This document shows, piece by piece, positions 45,650 to 54,904 of a stretch of 64,000 nt of DNA. Position numbers and translations under genes: made by a program. Each line of letters opens with the position of its first letter. Within the stretch, counting starts at the first letter, position 1. The stretch is from Bradyrhizobium sp. BTAi1. Its GTDB lineage: Bacteria; Pseudomonadota; Alphaproteobacteria; Rhizobiales; Xanthobacteraceae. Where the stretch lies: NCBI RefSeq assembly GCF_000015165.1, contig NC_009485.1:4111501-4175500 (forward strand), written 5' to 3'. Below the pieces are notes generated by a model that saw nothing but the letters and a program-made list of their open reading frames with translations, did no database searches and was not told the DNA's origin.

Positions 45650-46357
45650 TCAGAGCTCGCGCGCCGCCGTGAGCACGGCGTCGGCATGGCCGTCGACCTT
45701 GACGTTGCGCCACACTTTGGCGACGCGGCCGTCGGCGCCGATCAGCACCGTGCTCCGGATGATGCCGAGGAATTTGCGGCCATAGAGGGATTTCTCGCCC
45801 CAGGCGCCATAGGCCTCCAGCATCTCGTGCGTCTCGTCGGAGATCAGCGGCACGGCCAGATCGTGCTTGTCGCGGAAATTGTCCTGCGCCTTGACCGAAT
45901 CGGCGGATACGCCGAGCACCGCGGTGCCGGCGGCGGCAAACTCCTTGGTCAGGCGGGTGAAGTCGATCGCTTCCTTGGTGCATCCGGGGGTATTGGCTTT
46001 CGGATAGAAGAACAACACCAGCTTTTGTCCGGCATAGTCGGCCAGCGAAACGGTTCCGCCGCCGTCGCGCGGCAGCTTGAAGGCAGGGGCCTTGGCGCCC
46101 TCGGCCAGTACGATTCCGCCTGCAGCGGGGATGGTCGATGCGGGCTTCGCCTTCGCCGAGGGCTTGGTCGCGGGCTTGGCTGCCTTCTTGGCGACGGTCG
46201 TCTTGGCTGTTGTCGTCTTGGTCGCCTTGGCAGGCTTCGTCGTCACGGGCTTGGCGGTCTTTTTGACGGCCTTCTTGGCGGCCATTGCGGCCCGGTTCCC
46301 CGCGATCCCATCGCGGACTCCCGGATTGGAGGATTTCTTTCGTGATTCCTTTGACAT
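45650..46357 (-). CDS. bcp: Peroxiredoxin (Bcp/AhpC-TSA) with lysine-rich N-terminal tail
   Basis: 235 residues from ATG 46357, which has GGAAGG about 4 bases upstream. Residues 1-75 or so are Lys/Ala/Pro/Thr-rich with repeated KPAK/TKPSAK/KKAAKPA elements, like the C-terminal tails of bacterial H1-like histones. Residues 80-235 form a peroxiredoxin with the peroxidatic motif PKANTPGCTKEA (C126). C126 is the only cysteine in the whole protein, so it is a 1-Cys enzyme needing an external thiol. Peroxide and organic-hydroperoxide reduction is the family function; the tail suggests association with DNA or RNA, as an inference. Confidence 0.87.
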   Translation of the reverse strand: MSKESRKKSSNPGVRDGIAGNRAAMAAKKAVKKTAKPVTTKPAKATKTTTAKTTVAKKAAKPATKPSAKAKPASTIPAAGGIVLAEGAKAPAFKLPRDGGGTVSLADYAGQKLVLFFYPKANTPGCTKEAIDFTRLTKEFAAAGTAVLGVSADSVKAQDNFRDKHDLAVPLISDETHEMLEAYGAWGEKSLYGRKFLGIIRSTVLIGADGRVAKVWRNVKVDGHADAVLTAAREL

Positions 46358-46855
46358 ACGCCTTCCTTTCGTCGCTTTCCGCAGCTCAATCATGAGAGTG
46401 TCTCGGTCCTTGTCCGGTGTCCCGGGAAATCTTGCATCCGTGCTTCGGCGCACGCGGGGGGCGACGCCTCTTGCGACGACGTGAAAATCACGGATACCAG
46501 CACGCGTGAGTACCAAAGCAATGACGACTCTCGTACCGTCTCCGGATCAGCTGTCCCCGTCACATATTCCGACCGGTCATAGTGAGGCGCAGCTTCGTCG
46601 GCACGAGCGGGTGGGCAAACCTCACGGCGGCAGGGTATAGTGACGAGGAGTTTGTGCGTCGTCTTCTCCGCGTCGCGGAATTGACGACAGCAGGCGGCTC
46701 GATTGGGCCCGTTTCTGTGGGACGGGCGGGGAAGCGGCGATGCCGGCGATCGAAGCGCGCAGCCTGTGAACGGGCGGGGCAACATCGGCGACCAATCTGG
46801 CTCGGGCCAGATTGTCACCTACGCATCCAACACCAGGGGCCAGCACCGAGAGGCA
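46358..46855. other. Divergent promoter region, about 500 bp
   Basis: No convincing coding frame. It separates the peroxiredoxin gene (leftward) and the AsmA-like gene (rightward), so it must include both promoters. Frames that stay open here lack ribosome sites and have random-like composition. Confidence 0.45.
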
Positions 46856-49800
46856 ATGGCAAGACAGACATCCCCCCACCGGCCCCATCTGCAGGCGGAC
46901 ACCCAGGGCCAACAGTGGGATGACGCCGATTGGGATACGGCTCACCCCCACGACGCGGATGCAGCGCATGACGAGATCGCCGGCCAACGCGTCCGCAGGC
47001 TGCTGTCGCGCGACGATTCGGGCTCGGCTGCCCTGTCGGGCCGGTCCGGCAAGGCGCGCAAGGGCGGCCTGGCGCGGCGCATCGGCATTGCGCTGGTCGC
47101 TCTGGTCCTGATCCTGGCGATCGGGTTCGGCGGCTTGTGGCTGCGGCTCGGCGCCGGCCCGATCAGCCTCGACCTTGCGACGCCTTGGCTCGCCGCGGCG
47201 ATCGCGGACAATATCGGTCACGGCAATACGGTCGAGGTCGGCGGCACGCAGATCGAGCGCGCCGGCCGCATCCGGATCGCGGTCCGGATTCGCGACATTG
47301 TCGTTCGCGATCAGGAGCAGGCGATCGTGGCCAGCGCGCCCAAGGCCGAGGTGCGGCTGTCCGGCGCTGCCCTTTTGATGGGTCAGCTCCGGGCCGAAAG
47401 CCTGAAGCTGGTCGATGCCGAGCTCGCGATCCGCATCACCCCGGACGGCACCGTCACGGTCTCCACCGGTGAGACCAGCAAGCCGCTTGCCACCGGCGTT
47501 GCCTCCAAGCGTGATGCAGGCCTGCCGCCGACCTTCCCGCGGCCGGGCCAGCCCGTCACGCCGCCGACCGCGCCCGAGGCGGCGACCCAGCAAGCTGCGC
47601 CCGCGAACCCGGCTGCCGCAGGGACCGCGGTGCCGGCGAGCGCCCAGAGCGGCCTGCTGGCCGGTCTCGACTGGCTCGACAGCCTCAGCCTGACCGGCCT
47701 CGATGGCCAGAACCTCAACGAGATCGGCTTGAAGAACGGCGTGCTGATCGTCGACGACCAGCAGCGCGGCAACAAATGGACATTCGAAAATATCAGCCTC
47801 AGCCTGCGCCGTCCCTCCGGCGGCGGCGTCGCGCTGAGCCTGGGCGAGGAGGGCGCCAAGCCGTGGCTGCTGCGGGTTTTGGTCGGACCGCCCTCCAACG
47901 GCGTGCGCTCGATCGACATCAAGGCCGACAAGGTCTCCACCAGCAACATCCTTCTGGCGCTGCGCCTGAAGGACCTGACCTACATGGCCGACCTGCCGCT
48001 GACCGGCGAGATCAAGGGCGAGCTCGCCCGTGACGGGCTGCCGACCTATCTGCGCGGCAAGATCAATATCGGCGCCGGCAACATCATCGATACCGATACG
48101 CCGGATTATCCGATGGCGATCGACTCCGCCGAGATGAGTATGGAATGGGATGCCGGCCGCCGCGTGCTGGTCGCACCGTTCAAGGTCATCTCGGGCGCCA
48201 ACCGGATCACGCTGAACGCCAATCTGGAGCCACCCAACGACGCGGTCAATGATTGGCGGCTCGGACTGAGCGGCGGCACCATCCTGCTCGGCGCGATCGA
48301 GAACGAGGCGCCGCTGATCTTCAACCGGATCTCGATCAACTTCCGCTTCGACACCGAGGGCAAGCGCGTGGTGCTCACGCAGGCCGAAGTGTCCAACGGC
48401 GAGATCGGTGTCGCCGGGACCGGCAGCGTCGAATATGCCGGCGAGCCGCGGCTGAAGCTCGGCTTTGCCGCCACGCCGATGCCGGCACTGGCGTTGAAGC
48501 GGATCTGGCCGGCGCTGATCGTGCCGGAGGTGCGGGCCTGGATCATCGAACGGATCGAGCGCGGCAACGTGCAGCGCGTCGACGTCGCGGTGAACTCGCC
48601 GACCCGCAACCTGCCGCGCAAGGGACCGCCGATCCCCGATGACGGACTGGACGTCAACATCTTGGCGACCAATGTCACGGTGCATCCCGTCGACGGCCTG
48701 CCGTCGGTGCGCGATGCCGACATGAAGGCGCATGTCACGGGGCGCACCGCCACGGTGACCATCGGGCAGGGCGTGGCCGACACGCCCGCGGGGCGCAAGC
48801 TGAACTTCTCCGACGTCGTGTTCGAAGTGCCGGACATGGCGCCGAAGCCGTCGCCGTCGCGTCTGCGCATGCGCGTCGACGGGCAGGTCGCCGCGGCAGC
48901 GGAGATTCTCGCCTCTGATCGGCTCAACGACCTCTCGTCGGTGCCGATCGATCCGAACCAGACCAAGGGCACGTTCCAGGCCAATGTCACGCTCGCGATG
49001 CCGGTCAAGGGGGAGCTGACCAAGGCCGACACCAATTATACGGTCACTGCGGACCTCAGCGGCTTCGCCGCCGAAAAGCTGGTGATGAACCAGAAGCTCG
49101 AGGCCAATACGCTGAAGATCGTCGCCAACACTGCGGGTTATCAGGTCAAGGGCGACGTCAAGATCAACGGCCAACCGGCGACGCTCGACTATCGCAAGCC
49201 GACCGAGGGCGACGCCGACATCAAGATGCAGGCCGTGCTCGACGATGCCAGCCGTGCGCGGCTCGGCATGGATCTTGGCACGGCCGTGACCGGTGACGTG
49301 CCGCTCAAGCTGAACGGCAAGATCGCCGGCTCTCCCGATCGCGACAGCCGGCTCGGCGTCGAAGCGGATCTGACCAAGCTGAAGCTCGACAATCTGCTGC
49401 CGGGTTGGGTCAAGAATCCGGGCAAGGCGGGCAAGGCGACCTTCAACGTGGTCGCCAAGCAGCAATCGACCCGCTTCGAAGACATCAACGTCGAAGGCGG
49501 CGGGGTCGCGATCAAAGGCTCGCTTGAGGTCGACCAGAACGGCGACCTGATGAACGCCAACTTCCCGACCTATTCGCCATCGGAGGGCGACAAGACGCAG
49601 CTGAAGGCCGAGCGCGGCCAGGACGGCGTTTTGAAGCTGTCGATGCGCGGCGACGTGTTCGACGGTCGCGGCTTCCTGAAATCGGCGATCTCGGGCACCA
49701 ACAAGGATGCCGAGAAGAACAAGGCGCGTTCCAATCTCGATTTCGATGCCGAGGTCAAGCTCGGAGCCGTCGCCGGCTTCAATGGCGAGGCGCTGCGCAG

Positions 49801-50554
49801 CGTCGATGTCAAGCTCTCCAGGCGCGGCGGCGCCTTCAAGAGCTTCAATCTCAGCGGCAAGGTCGGGCGCGATACGCCGGTCACCGCGGATATTCGGGTC
49901 GGCCGCGAGGCGCCGAGCTCCGATCCGCGCGCCCGCCGGCAGGGACGCGAGGTGATCTATCTCGTGACCAATGATGCCGGCGCGCTGCTGCGCTTTGCCG
50001 ATACCTATACGAAGATGGCGGGTGGCGAGCTGGAGCTCGCGATGGAGCCGCCGACGGCCGACAGCAGCCCGAAGGAGGGGCTGGCGATCGTTCGCAATTT
50101 CACCGTCAGGGGCGAGCAGGCGCTCGATCGCGCCGCGTCCGGCGCGGTGCAGGGCGCCTCGCAAGGCATCGCCTTCACGATGTTGCGCGCGGAGTTCACA
50201 CGGCAGAACGGGCTGCTCTCGGTTCGTGACGGCGTCGTCAAGGGACCGACGCTCGGCCTCACCCTCGAAGGCAGCATCGACTACAACGTCAACCAGGTCC
50301 GCGCCTCCGGCACGATCGTGCCGCTGTATGGGCTGAACAACATGTTCAACCAGATTCCGATCGTCGGTCTGTTCCTCGGCGGCAGCAATGAGGGTCTGTT
50401 TGGCGTGACCTACGAGGTCGTGGGAACGCCGAGCCAGCCGGTGGTGCGCATCAATCCGATCTCGGCGATGCTGCCGGGCGTGACGCGCAAGATCATGGAT
50501 TTCAACACGGGCAAGCAGCAATACCCGCCGGGTGAGCTGCCGCCGAACAATTGA
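46856..50554 (+). CDS. Large AsmA-like (DUF3971) envelope protein
   Basis: 1232 residues from ATG 46856, which has GAGAGG just upstream. A cytoplasmic N-terminus of about 74 residues is followed by one membrane helix (about 75-97, GIALVALVLILAIGFGGLWL) and a very long periplasmic beta-rich part. The end carries the AsmA-type C-terminus (VRASGTIVPLYGLNNMFNQIPIVGLFLGGSNEGLFGVTYEVVG). YhdP/TamB/AsmA-type proteins are thought to form bridges that move phospholipids to the outer membrane; the same role is inferred here. The upstream in-frame extension to 46703 is not protein-like. Confidence 0.83.
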   Translation: MARQTSPHRPHLQADTQGQQWDDADWDTAHPHDADAAHDEIAGQRVRRLLSRDDSGSAALSGRSGKARKGGLARRIGIALVALVLILAIGFGGLWLRLGAGPISLDLATPWLAAAIADNIGHGNTVEVGGTQIERAGRIRIAVRIRDIVVRDQEQAIVASAPKAEVRLSGAALLMGQLRAESLKLVDAELAIRITPDGTVTVSTGETSKPLATGVASKRDAGLPPTFPRPGQPVTPPTAPEAATQQAAPANPAAAGTAVPASAQSGLLAGLDWLDSLSLTGLDGQNLNEIGLKNGVLIVDDQQRGNKWTFENISLSLRRPSGGGVALSLGEEGAKPWLLRVLVGPPSNGVRSIDIKADKVSTSNILLALRLKDLTYMADLPLTGEIKGELARDGLPTYLRGKINIGAGNIIDTDTPDYPMAIDSAEMSMEWDAGRRVLVAPFKVISGANRITLNANLEPPNDAVNDWRLGLSGGTILLGAIENEAPLIFNRISINFRFDTEGKRVVLTQAEVSNGEIGVAGTGSVEYAGEPRLKLGFAATPMPALALKRIWPALIVPEVRAWIIERIERGNVQRVDVAVNSPTRNLPRKGPPIPDDGLDVNILATNVTVHPVDGLPSVRDADMKAHVTGRTATVTIGQGVADTPAGRKLNFSDVVFEVPDMAPKPSPSRLRMRVDGQVAAAAEILASDRLNDLSSVPIDPNQTKGTFQANVTLAMPVKGELTKADTNYTVTADLSGFAAEKLVMNQKLEANTLKIVANTAGYQVKGDVKINGQPATLDYRKPTEGDADIKMQAVLDDASRARLGMDLGTAVTGDVPLKLNGKIAGSPDRDSRLGVEADLTKLKLDNLLPGWVKNPGKAGKATFNVVAKQQSTRFEDINVEGGGVAIKGSLEVDQNGDLMNANFPTYSPSEGDKTQLKAERGQDGVLKLSMRGDVFDGRGFLKSAISGTNKDAEKNKARSNLDFDAEVKLGAVAGFNGEALRSVDVKLSRRGGAFKSFNLSGKVGRDTPVTADIRVGREAPSSDPRARRQGREVIYLVTNDAGALLRFADTYTKMAGGELELAMEPPTADSSPKEGLAIVRNFTVRGEQALDRAASGAVQGASQGIAFTMLRAEFTRQNGLLSVRDGVVKGPTLGLTLEGSIDYNVNQVRASGTIVPLYGLNNMFNQIPIVGLFLGGSNEGLFGVTYEVVGTPSQPVVRINPISAMLPGVTRKIMDFNTGKQQYPPGELPPNN

Positions 50555-50803
50555 GGGGCTGGCGGCGCCGGTCGGCGTTGAGGCCGCTTTCCTGACGAAT
50601 ACCCTTGGTTGTGGTGGGCGCGCGAGACAAGCGACGCCCTGTCCAAGCTCGTCGATTGTCGAGGCACGTCGGCAGACACCTTCTTGGGGGCCCGCCGGTG
50701 CACCTGCAGGATTCAATGCGCGTATGGTGCAAGATCAGATTGCGGCATGCGTCGGCTTGCGACTATATTTCCGGTAGTTTCTTACTGTTTCTGAGAGTTC
50801 ATT

Positions 50804-53527
50804 GTGAAACACTCGCTTGTCCTGGTCGGACTGCGTGCCGGCGTTTTTGCGCTGCTGGGTCTGATCGTCGCGCCGGATTCAGCCCGGGCCGGCTGCTCAA
50901 TCGGCGGAACGGTTCAAACCTGCACTGGAGATGTGTCGGCGGGTGTTGCGGTCGATCCCTCCGCGGCCACGCTGCTGGTCAATTCACTGACCACCAGCAT
51001 CACGCCGACCTCAGGGACTGCCGGCGTTTCGGCCGGGCAATTCACCTCCGATATTTCCAGCACGATCGATCTCGGGCCGTTTCAAATCATCACCTCCGGG
51101 GCTGGAGGGGTGAGGTTCATCAGTGCGCGAAACGTAGATCTCACATTCAAAGGGGCGATCTCCACCAATGGGGGTGCGGGGATCGTTGCGTACAGCGGTG
51201 GTGAGCCGAGCTTCGATGTCCGTGTCAGCTCGACGGGAAACATCTCGACCCGCGGGGCCGGCGCGGCCGGTATCACCGCCGGCACGAGTTGCTGCGGGGG
51301 CGTGACTCTTGACTCGACGGGAGACATCTCGACGAATGGGAACAGCTCCAACGGTCTTGTCGCGCAGGCGGGCGCCTTCTCGAGCGCGGTGACGTCGAAG
51401 GGAAACGTGACGACCGCAGGCGACAGCTCGGCCGCCATTGCGGCATTCAGCAGCGGCTCCCTGGCGAGGATCTCGTCGCAAGGCAACCTGGCGACATCGG
51501 GAAGCAGCGCTCCAGGAATCACTGCGTCCGGCAGGGACATCGCCATCAATTCGATCGGCAATATCGTCACGAGCGGAAGCGGGTCTGATGGCATCCTCGC
51601 GCGATCCACATCCTTTGGCCAACTCAGCTCCATCAGCTCGAACGGCAACATCACCGCGTCCGGCGACGGCTCCTACGCAATCCATGCCATCACGTCCAGT
51701 ATAGGCAACACCACCGTGACCAACCTGGGAGGTACGATCTCCGGAGGGCCGGGAGCGGGCGCCGGCATCTACCTGCAGGGAGGCAACGCCAACGTCCTGA
51801 CGAATTATGGCACGGTCACCAGCGCAGCGGGCACCGCAGGAAGCGCGATTTTGGGCGATACCGGCAACATTGTCGTCAACAATTCCGGCACCATCATTGG
51901 CAGCGTCAACCTCGGCCGCGGAACCAACAGCTTCAACAATCTTGCAGGGGCCGTGTTCGCGCCGGGCGCTTGGATTGCGCTCGGGGACGGAATGACGCTG
52001 ACAAATAGTGGATTGCTCGCTCCCGGCGGGAGCGCCGCGATCCAGACGACCAATCTCAGCGGCAATTTGATCCTGAATTCGGGCGGAACCTATCTGGTCA
52101 AGGTCTCGCCCACCGCATCCGATCAGATCGTCGCGTCGGGAACGGCGGCATTGTCGGGCACGGTGAATGCGGTCTTCAACCCCGCCGCCTATGTGACCAA
52201 GCGATACACGATCCTGTCCGCGGCCGGCGGCCTTAACGACACGAGGTTCTCCACCTTGGTAGAGACCAACCTGCCCGCGAATTTTCATGCTGCGCTGAGC
52301 TACACCACCAAGGATGTCTACCTTGATCTGATCCTCAATTACGGACTTCCCGGTGGGCTCAAGGGCAACCAGGCCGCAGTCGGGAATACGCTGATCAACG
52401 TGTTCACCGGCAGTGGAATTCCGTTCGTCTATGCTGGGCTGACGGCGAATGGGCTGACGCAGGCCTCAGGTGAGGTTGGCACGTTGCCGCAGCACACGAC
52501 GTTCGATGCAATGGGCCAGTTCATCGGGCTACTCACCGACCCACTGATACAAAGCACGGCCGCGCCTGCTTCGTGGTCCGGCCGGGCAGGGTTTGCGGGC
52601 GAGCGCGAGGCGAACCAGGCAAATCGGCGGGCCGACGCGTTTGCGATGTTCACCAAAGCCCCTCCGCTGCCATTCGTGCAGCACTGGAACGTGTGGACCG
52701 CAGGCTTCGGTGGGTCGCAATCGAGCAACGGGCAAGCGAGCGTTGGATCGAGTGACACGACCAGCCGAATCTACGGTGCAGCTGCGGGGGCCGACTACCT
52801 GTTTTCGCCGAATACGCTGGCGGGCTTCTCGCTCGCCGGAGGTGGCACGAATTTCAGCATCAACGGACTCGGTTCGGGACGCTCTGATCTTTTTCAGGTC
52901 GGTGCGTATATGCGCCACACGGACGGACCGGCCTACGTCTCGGCAGCGGCGGCTTATGGTTGGCAGGACATCACGACCGATCGCTACGTGACGATCACAG
53001 GCGTCGATCATCTCCGCGCGGCGTTCAACGCGAACGCCTATTCCGGCCGGGTCGAAGGTGGCTACCGCTTTGTCGGACCTTGGAGCGGTGGCGTCGGCAT
53101 CGCGCCCTACGCAGCGGCGCAGGTCACCACGATCGCCCTGCCGTCCTATTCGGAGCAGGTGGTCTCCGGTGCCGGAAGCTTCGCCTTGAATTACGCTTCG
53201 AGGAGCCCGACCGACACCCGCAGCGAGCTCGGCTTCCGTACTGACAAGTCGTTTGCGGTGACAAATGGTGTGCTCTCTCTTCGTGGCCGCCTTGCCTGGG
53301 CGCATGACTTCAATCCCGACCGGGCGACTGCCGCAACATTCCAGGCGGTGCCCGGGGCGAGTTTTGTCGTCAATGGGGCGGCGCAAGCCAGAGATTCGGC
53401 GCTGACCAGCGCCGCGGTCGAGATGCATTGGATGGCCGGCTGGTCGGCGGCAGCGACCTTCGAAGGGGAGTTTTCGGATACGACCCGCTCATATGCGGGC
53501 AAAGCCGTCGTTCGCTACGCGTGGTAG
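50804..53527 (+). CDS. Autotransporter (type Va) outer membrane protein
   Basis: 907 residues from GTG 50804. Signal peptide MKHSLVLVGLRAGVFALLGL, cleaved near SARA/GC. The passenger (about 30-480) is a Gly/Ser/Thr/Asn-rich beta-helix with repeats around GNISTRG, GDISTNG, GNVTTAG, GNLATSG, GNIVTSG and GNITASG, each about 20-25 residues apart. The C-terminal 280 residues form the beta-barrel, starting near WNVWTAGFGG and ending KAVVRYAW with the aromatic last residue that directs assembly. The passenger would be displayed on the surface or released; possible adhesin. No ligand is predicted. Confidence 0.87.
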   Translation: MKHSLVLVGLRAGVFALLGLIVAPDSARAGCSIGGTVQTCTGDVSAGVAVDPSAATLLVNSLTTSITPTSGTAGVSAGQFTSDISSTIDLGPFQIITSGAGGVRFISARNVDLTFKGAISTNGGAGIVAYSGGEPSFDVRVSSTGNISTRGAGAAGITAGTSCCGGVTLDSTGDISTNGNSSNGLVAQAGAFSSAVTSKGNVTTAGDSSAAIAAFSSGSLARISSQGNLATSGSSAPGITASGRDIAINSIGNIVTSGSGSDGILARSTSFGQLSSISSNGNITASGDGSYAIHAITSSIGNTTVTNLGGTISGGPGAGAGIYLQGGNANVLTNYGTVTSAAGTAGSAILGDTGNIVVNNSGTIIGSVNLGRGTNSFNNLAGAVFAPGAWIALGDGMTLTNSGLLAPGGSAAIQTTNLSGNLILNSGGTYLVKVSPTASDQIVASGTAALSGTVNAVFNPAAYVTKRYTILSAAGGLNDTRFSTLVETNLPANFHAALSYTTKDVYLDLILNYGLPGGLKGNQAAVGNTLINVFTGSGIPFVYAGLTANGLTQASGEVGTLPQHTTFDAMGQFIGLLTDPLIQSTAAPASWSGRAGFAGEREANQANRRADAFAMFTKAPPLPFVQHWNVWTAGFGGSQSSNGQASVGSSDTTSRIYGAAAGADYLFSPNTLAGFSLAGGGTNFSINGLGSGRSDLFQVGAYMRHTDGPAYVSAAAAYGWQDITTDRYVTITGVDHLRAAFNANAYSGRVEGGYRFVGPWSGGVGIAPYAAAQVTTIALPSYSEQVVSGAGSFALNYASRSPTDTRSELGFRTDKSFAVTNGVLSLRGRLAWAHDFNPDRATAATFQAVPGASFVVNGAAQARDSALTSAAVEMHWMAGWSAAATFEGEFSDTTRSYAGKAVVRYAW

Positions 53528-53579
53528 CCGGGTCGCTTCCGGTGCGCGAGCGCAGCAGGTCGCGACGCGCGCGGCTTGC

Positions 53580-54848
53580 TCAGCTCCGCAGCGCCGGCAC
53601 GACCAGGAACGGGATCATGCCGATGATGACGCTGACGAGCGCCAGCAGGATGACCGCGTCGTAGCCATGCGTGAGATCGTGGATGACGCCGCCGCTCCAT
53701 GATCCCAACGCCGAGCCGAGCCCGCTGCCGATCGTGATGGTGCCGTAGATCGTGCCGAGCCGCTTGCCGCGGAAGATCTTCATCGCCGTCGCCGACAACA
53801 GCGGTCCGCGCGAGCCGATCATGCTGCCGAAGCAGACGACGAAGCCGGTGAGCAGAAGGATGTTGGGCCAGACCTGCAGCGCCCACAGCATCAGGATGCC
53901 GGCGATCGAGACCGCATAAGAGAACAGCACTGACGGACGCCGGCCGATCAGCCCGTCGAGCGCGGAGACGCCGAGCATGCCGAACAGCAGCACGACGCCG
54001 GAGAAGCCCCAGGCGGTGGCCGCCTGCAGCGGCGCGAATCCGGCATCGATCAGATAGGCGACGACCTGCGGGGCGATCGCATACATGCCGATCGCGGTGA
54101 AGAAGAAGGTCGCAAACAGCGCCCAGAAGGCGTGATGGCGCAGCGCGCGCGACAAGGTCCAGGCATCGTCGGTGAAGTCTGCGGCGATCGGTTTGGTGAC
54201 GTGGGGGGCGCCGGCCGCAAACAGCCGCCAGGGCAGAAGGGCCAGCGGCAGCAGCAGGACGAATGCCGTGATGCCAAACAACTGATAGGCGCTGCGCCAG
54301 CCGATGGCATCGATCAAGAGCTGCGAGCCCGGCAGCAGCAGCAGCACGCCGGCGCCGGTGGCCGAGTAGATCACCGCCATGGCGGTCGGCAGCTTCTTGC
54401 CGAACCAGCGTCCGAGCAGGATGGAGTTCGGGACGTTGCCGATCAGCGCGATGCCGCTGCCGACGCACAGGCCGATGCTGAGCTGGAACTGCCACAGCGC
54501 CTGGGCATGCGCGGCCGCCGTGAACGCCGTTCCGAGCAGCAGCAGCCCGAGCGCATAGACCGCGCGTGGCCCCGAATGGTCGAACAGCCGGCCGATCAGC
54601 GGGGCGGCGAGACCGCCGGCCAGCGCCGTCAGCGAATAGATCGACACCACCTCGGCACGGTCCCAGCCGAAGCTGTCGGAAATCGGCTTGAGAAAGACGG
54701 TGAAGCTTTCGCCGAGCCCCCGGCCGAGCACGGACAGCGCAAAGCACAGGCCGAGCACGACCAAGGCCGTCCGTGCCGCCTTCGCAGGCGGCGGAGCAGG
54801 CGGGGTTTCCTCGGCTTGCGCAGGCTCTTGCGGCGCGCTGATCGTCAT
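53580..54848 (-). CDS. MFS transporter
   Basis: 422 residues with about 12 hydrophobic segments. Start 54848 (MTISAPQEPAQAEE) gives a short Pro/Glu-rich cytoplasmic tail before the first helix (TALVVLGLCFALSVLG). The loop after helix 2 reads GGLAAPLIGRLFDHSGPRAVY, a diverged form of the MFS A motif, and a similar loop lies at the start of the second half (LDGLIGRRPS). It is most like the monocarboxylate/oxalate-formate antiporter branch. The substrate is unknown. TyrS lies upstream in the same direction. Confidence 0.82.
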   Translation of the reverse strand: MTISAPQEPAQAEETPPAPPPAKAARTALVVLGLCFALSVLGRGLGESFTVFLKPISDSFGWDRAEVVSIYSLTALAGGLAAPLIGRLFDHSGPRAVYALGLLLLGTAFTAAAHAQALWQFQLSIGLCVGSGIALIGNVPNSILLGRWFGKKLPTAMAVIYSATGAGVLLLLPGSQLLIDAIGWRSAYQLFGITAFVLLLPLALLPWRLFAAGAPHVTKPIAADFTDDAWTLSRALRHHAFWALFATFFFTAIGMYAIAPQVVAYLIDAGFAPLQAATAWGFSGVVLLFGMLGVSALDGLIGRRPSVLFSYAVSIAGILMLWALQVWPNILLLTGFVVCFGSMIGSRGPLLSATAMKIFRGKRLGTIYGTITIGSGLGSALGSWSGGVIHDLTHGYDAVILLALVSVIIGMIPFLVVPALRS

Positions 54849-54904
54849 GGCTGTCAGGGAGCGCGTTTCGACGTTCCCTGACAAGCAGTCAAAAACGAAT
54901 GCCC

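Noticed and set aside
46622..50716. Reverse-strand frame of 1364 codons across the AsmA-like gene
   Set aside because: Longest frame in the window but an antisense shadow, with no recognisable domain; the plus-strand frame has a ribosome site, membrane anchor and AsmA C-terminus.
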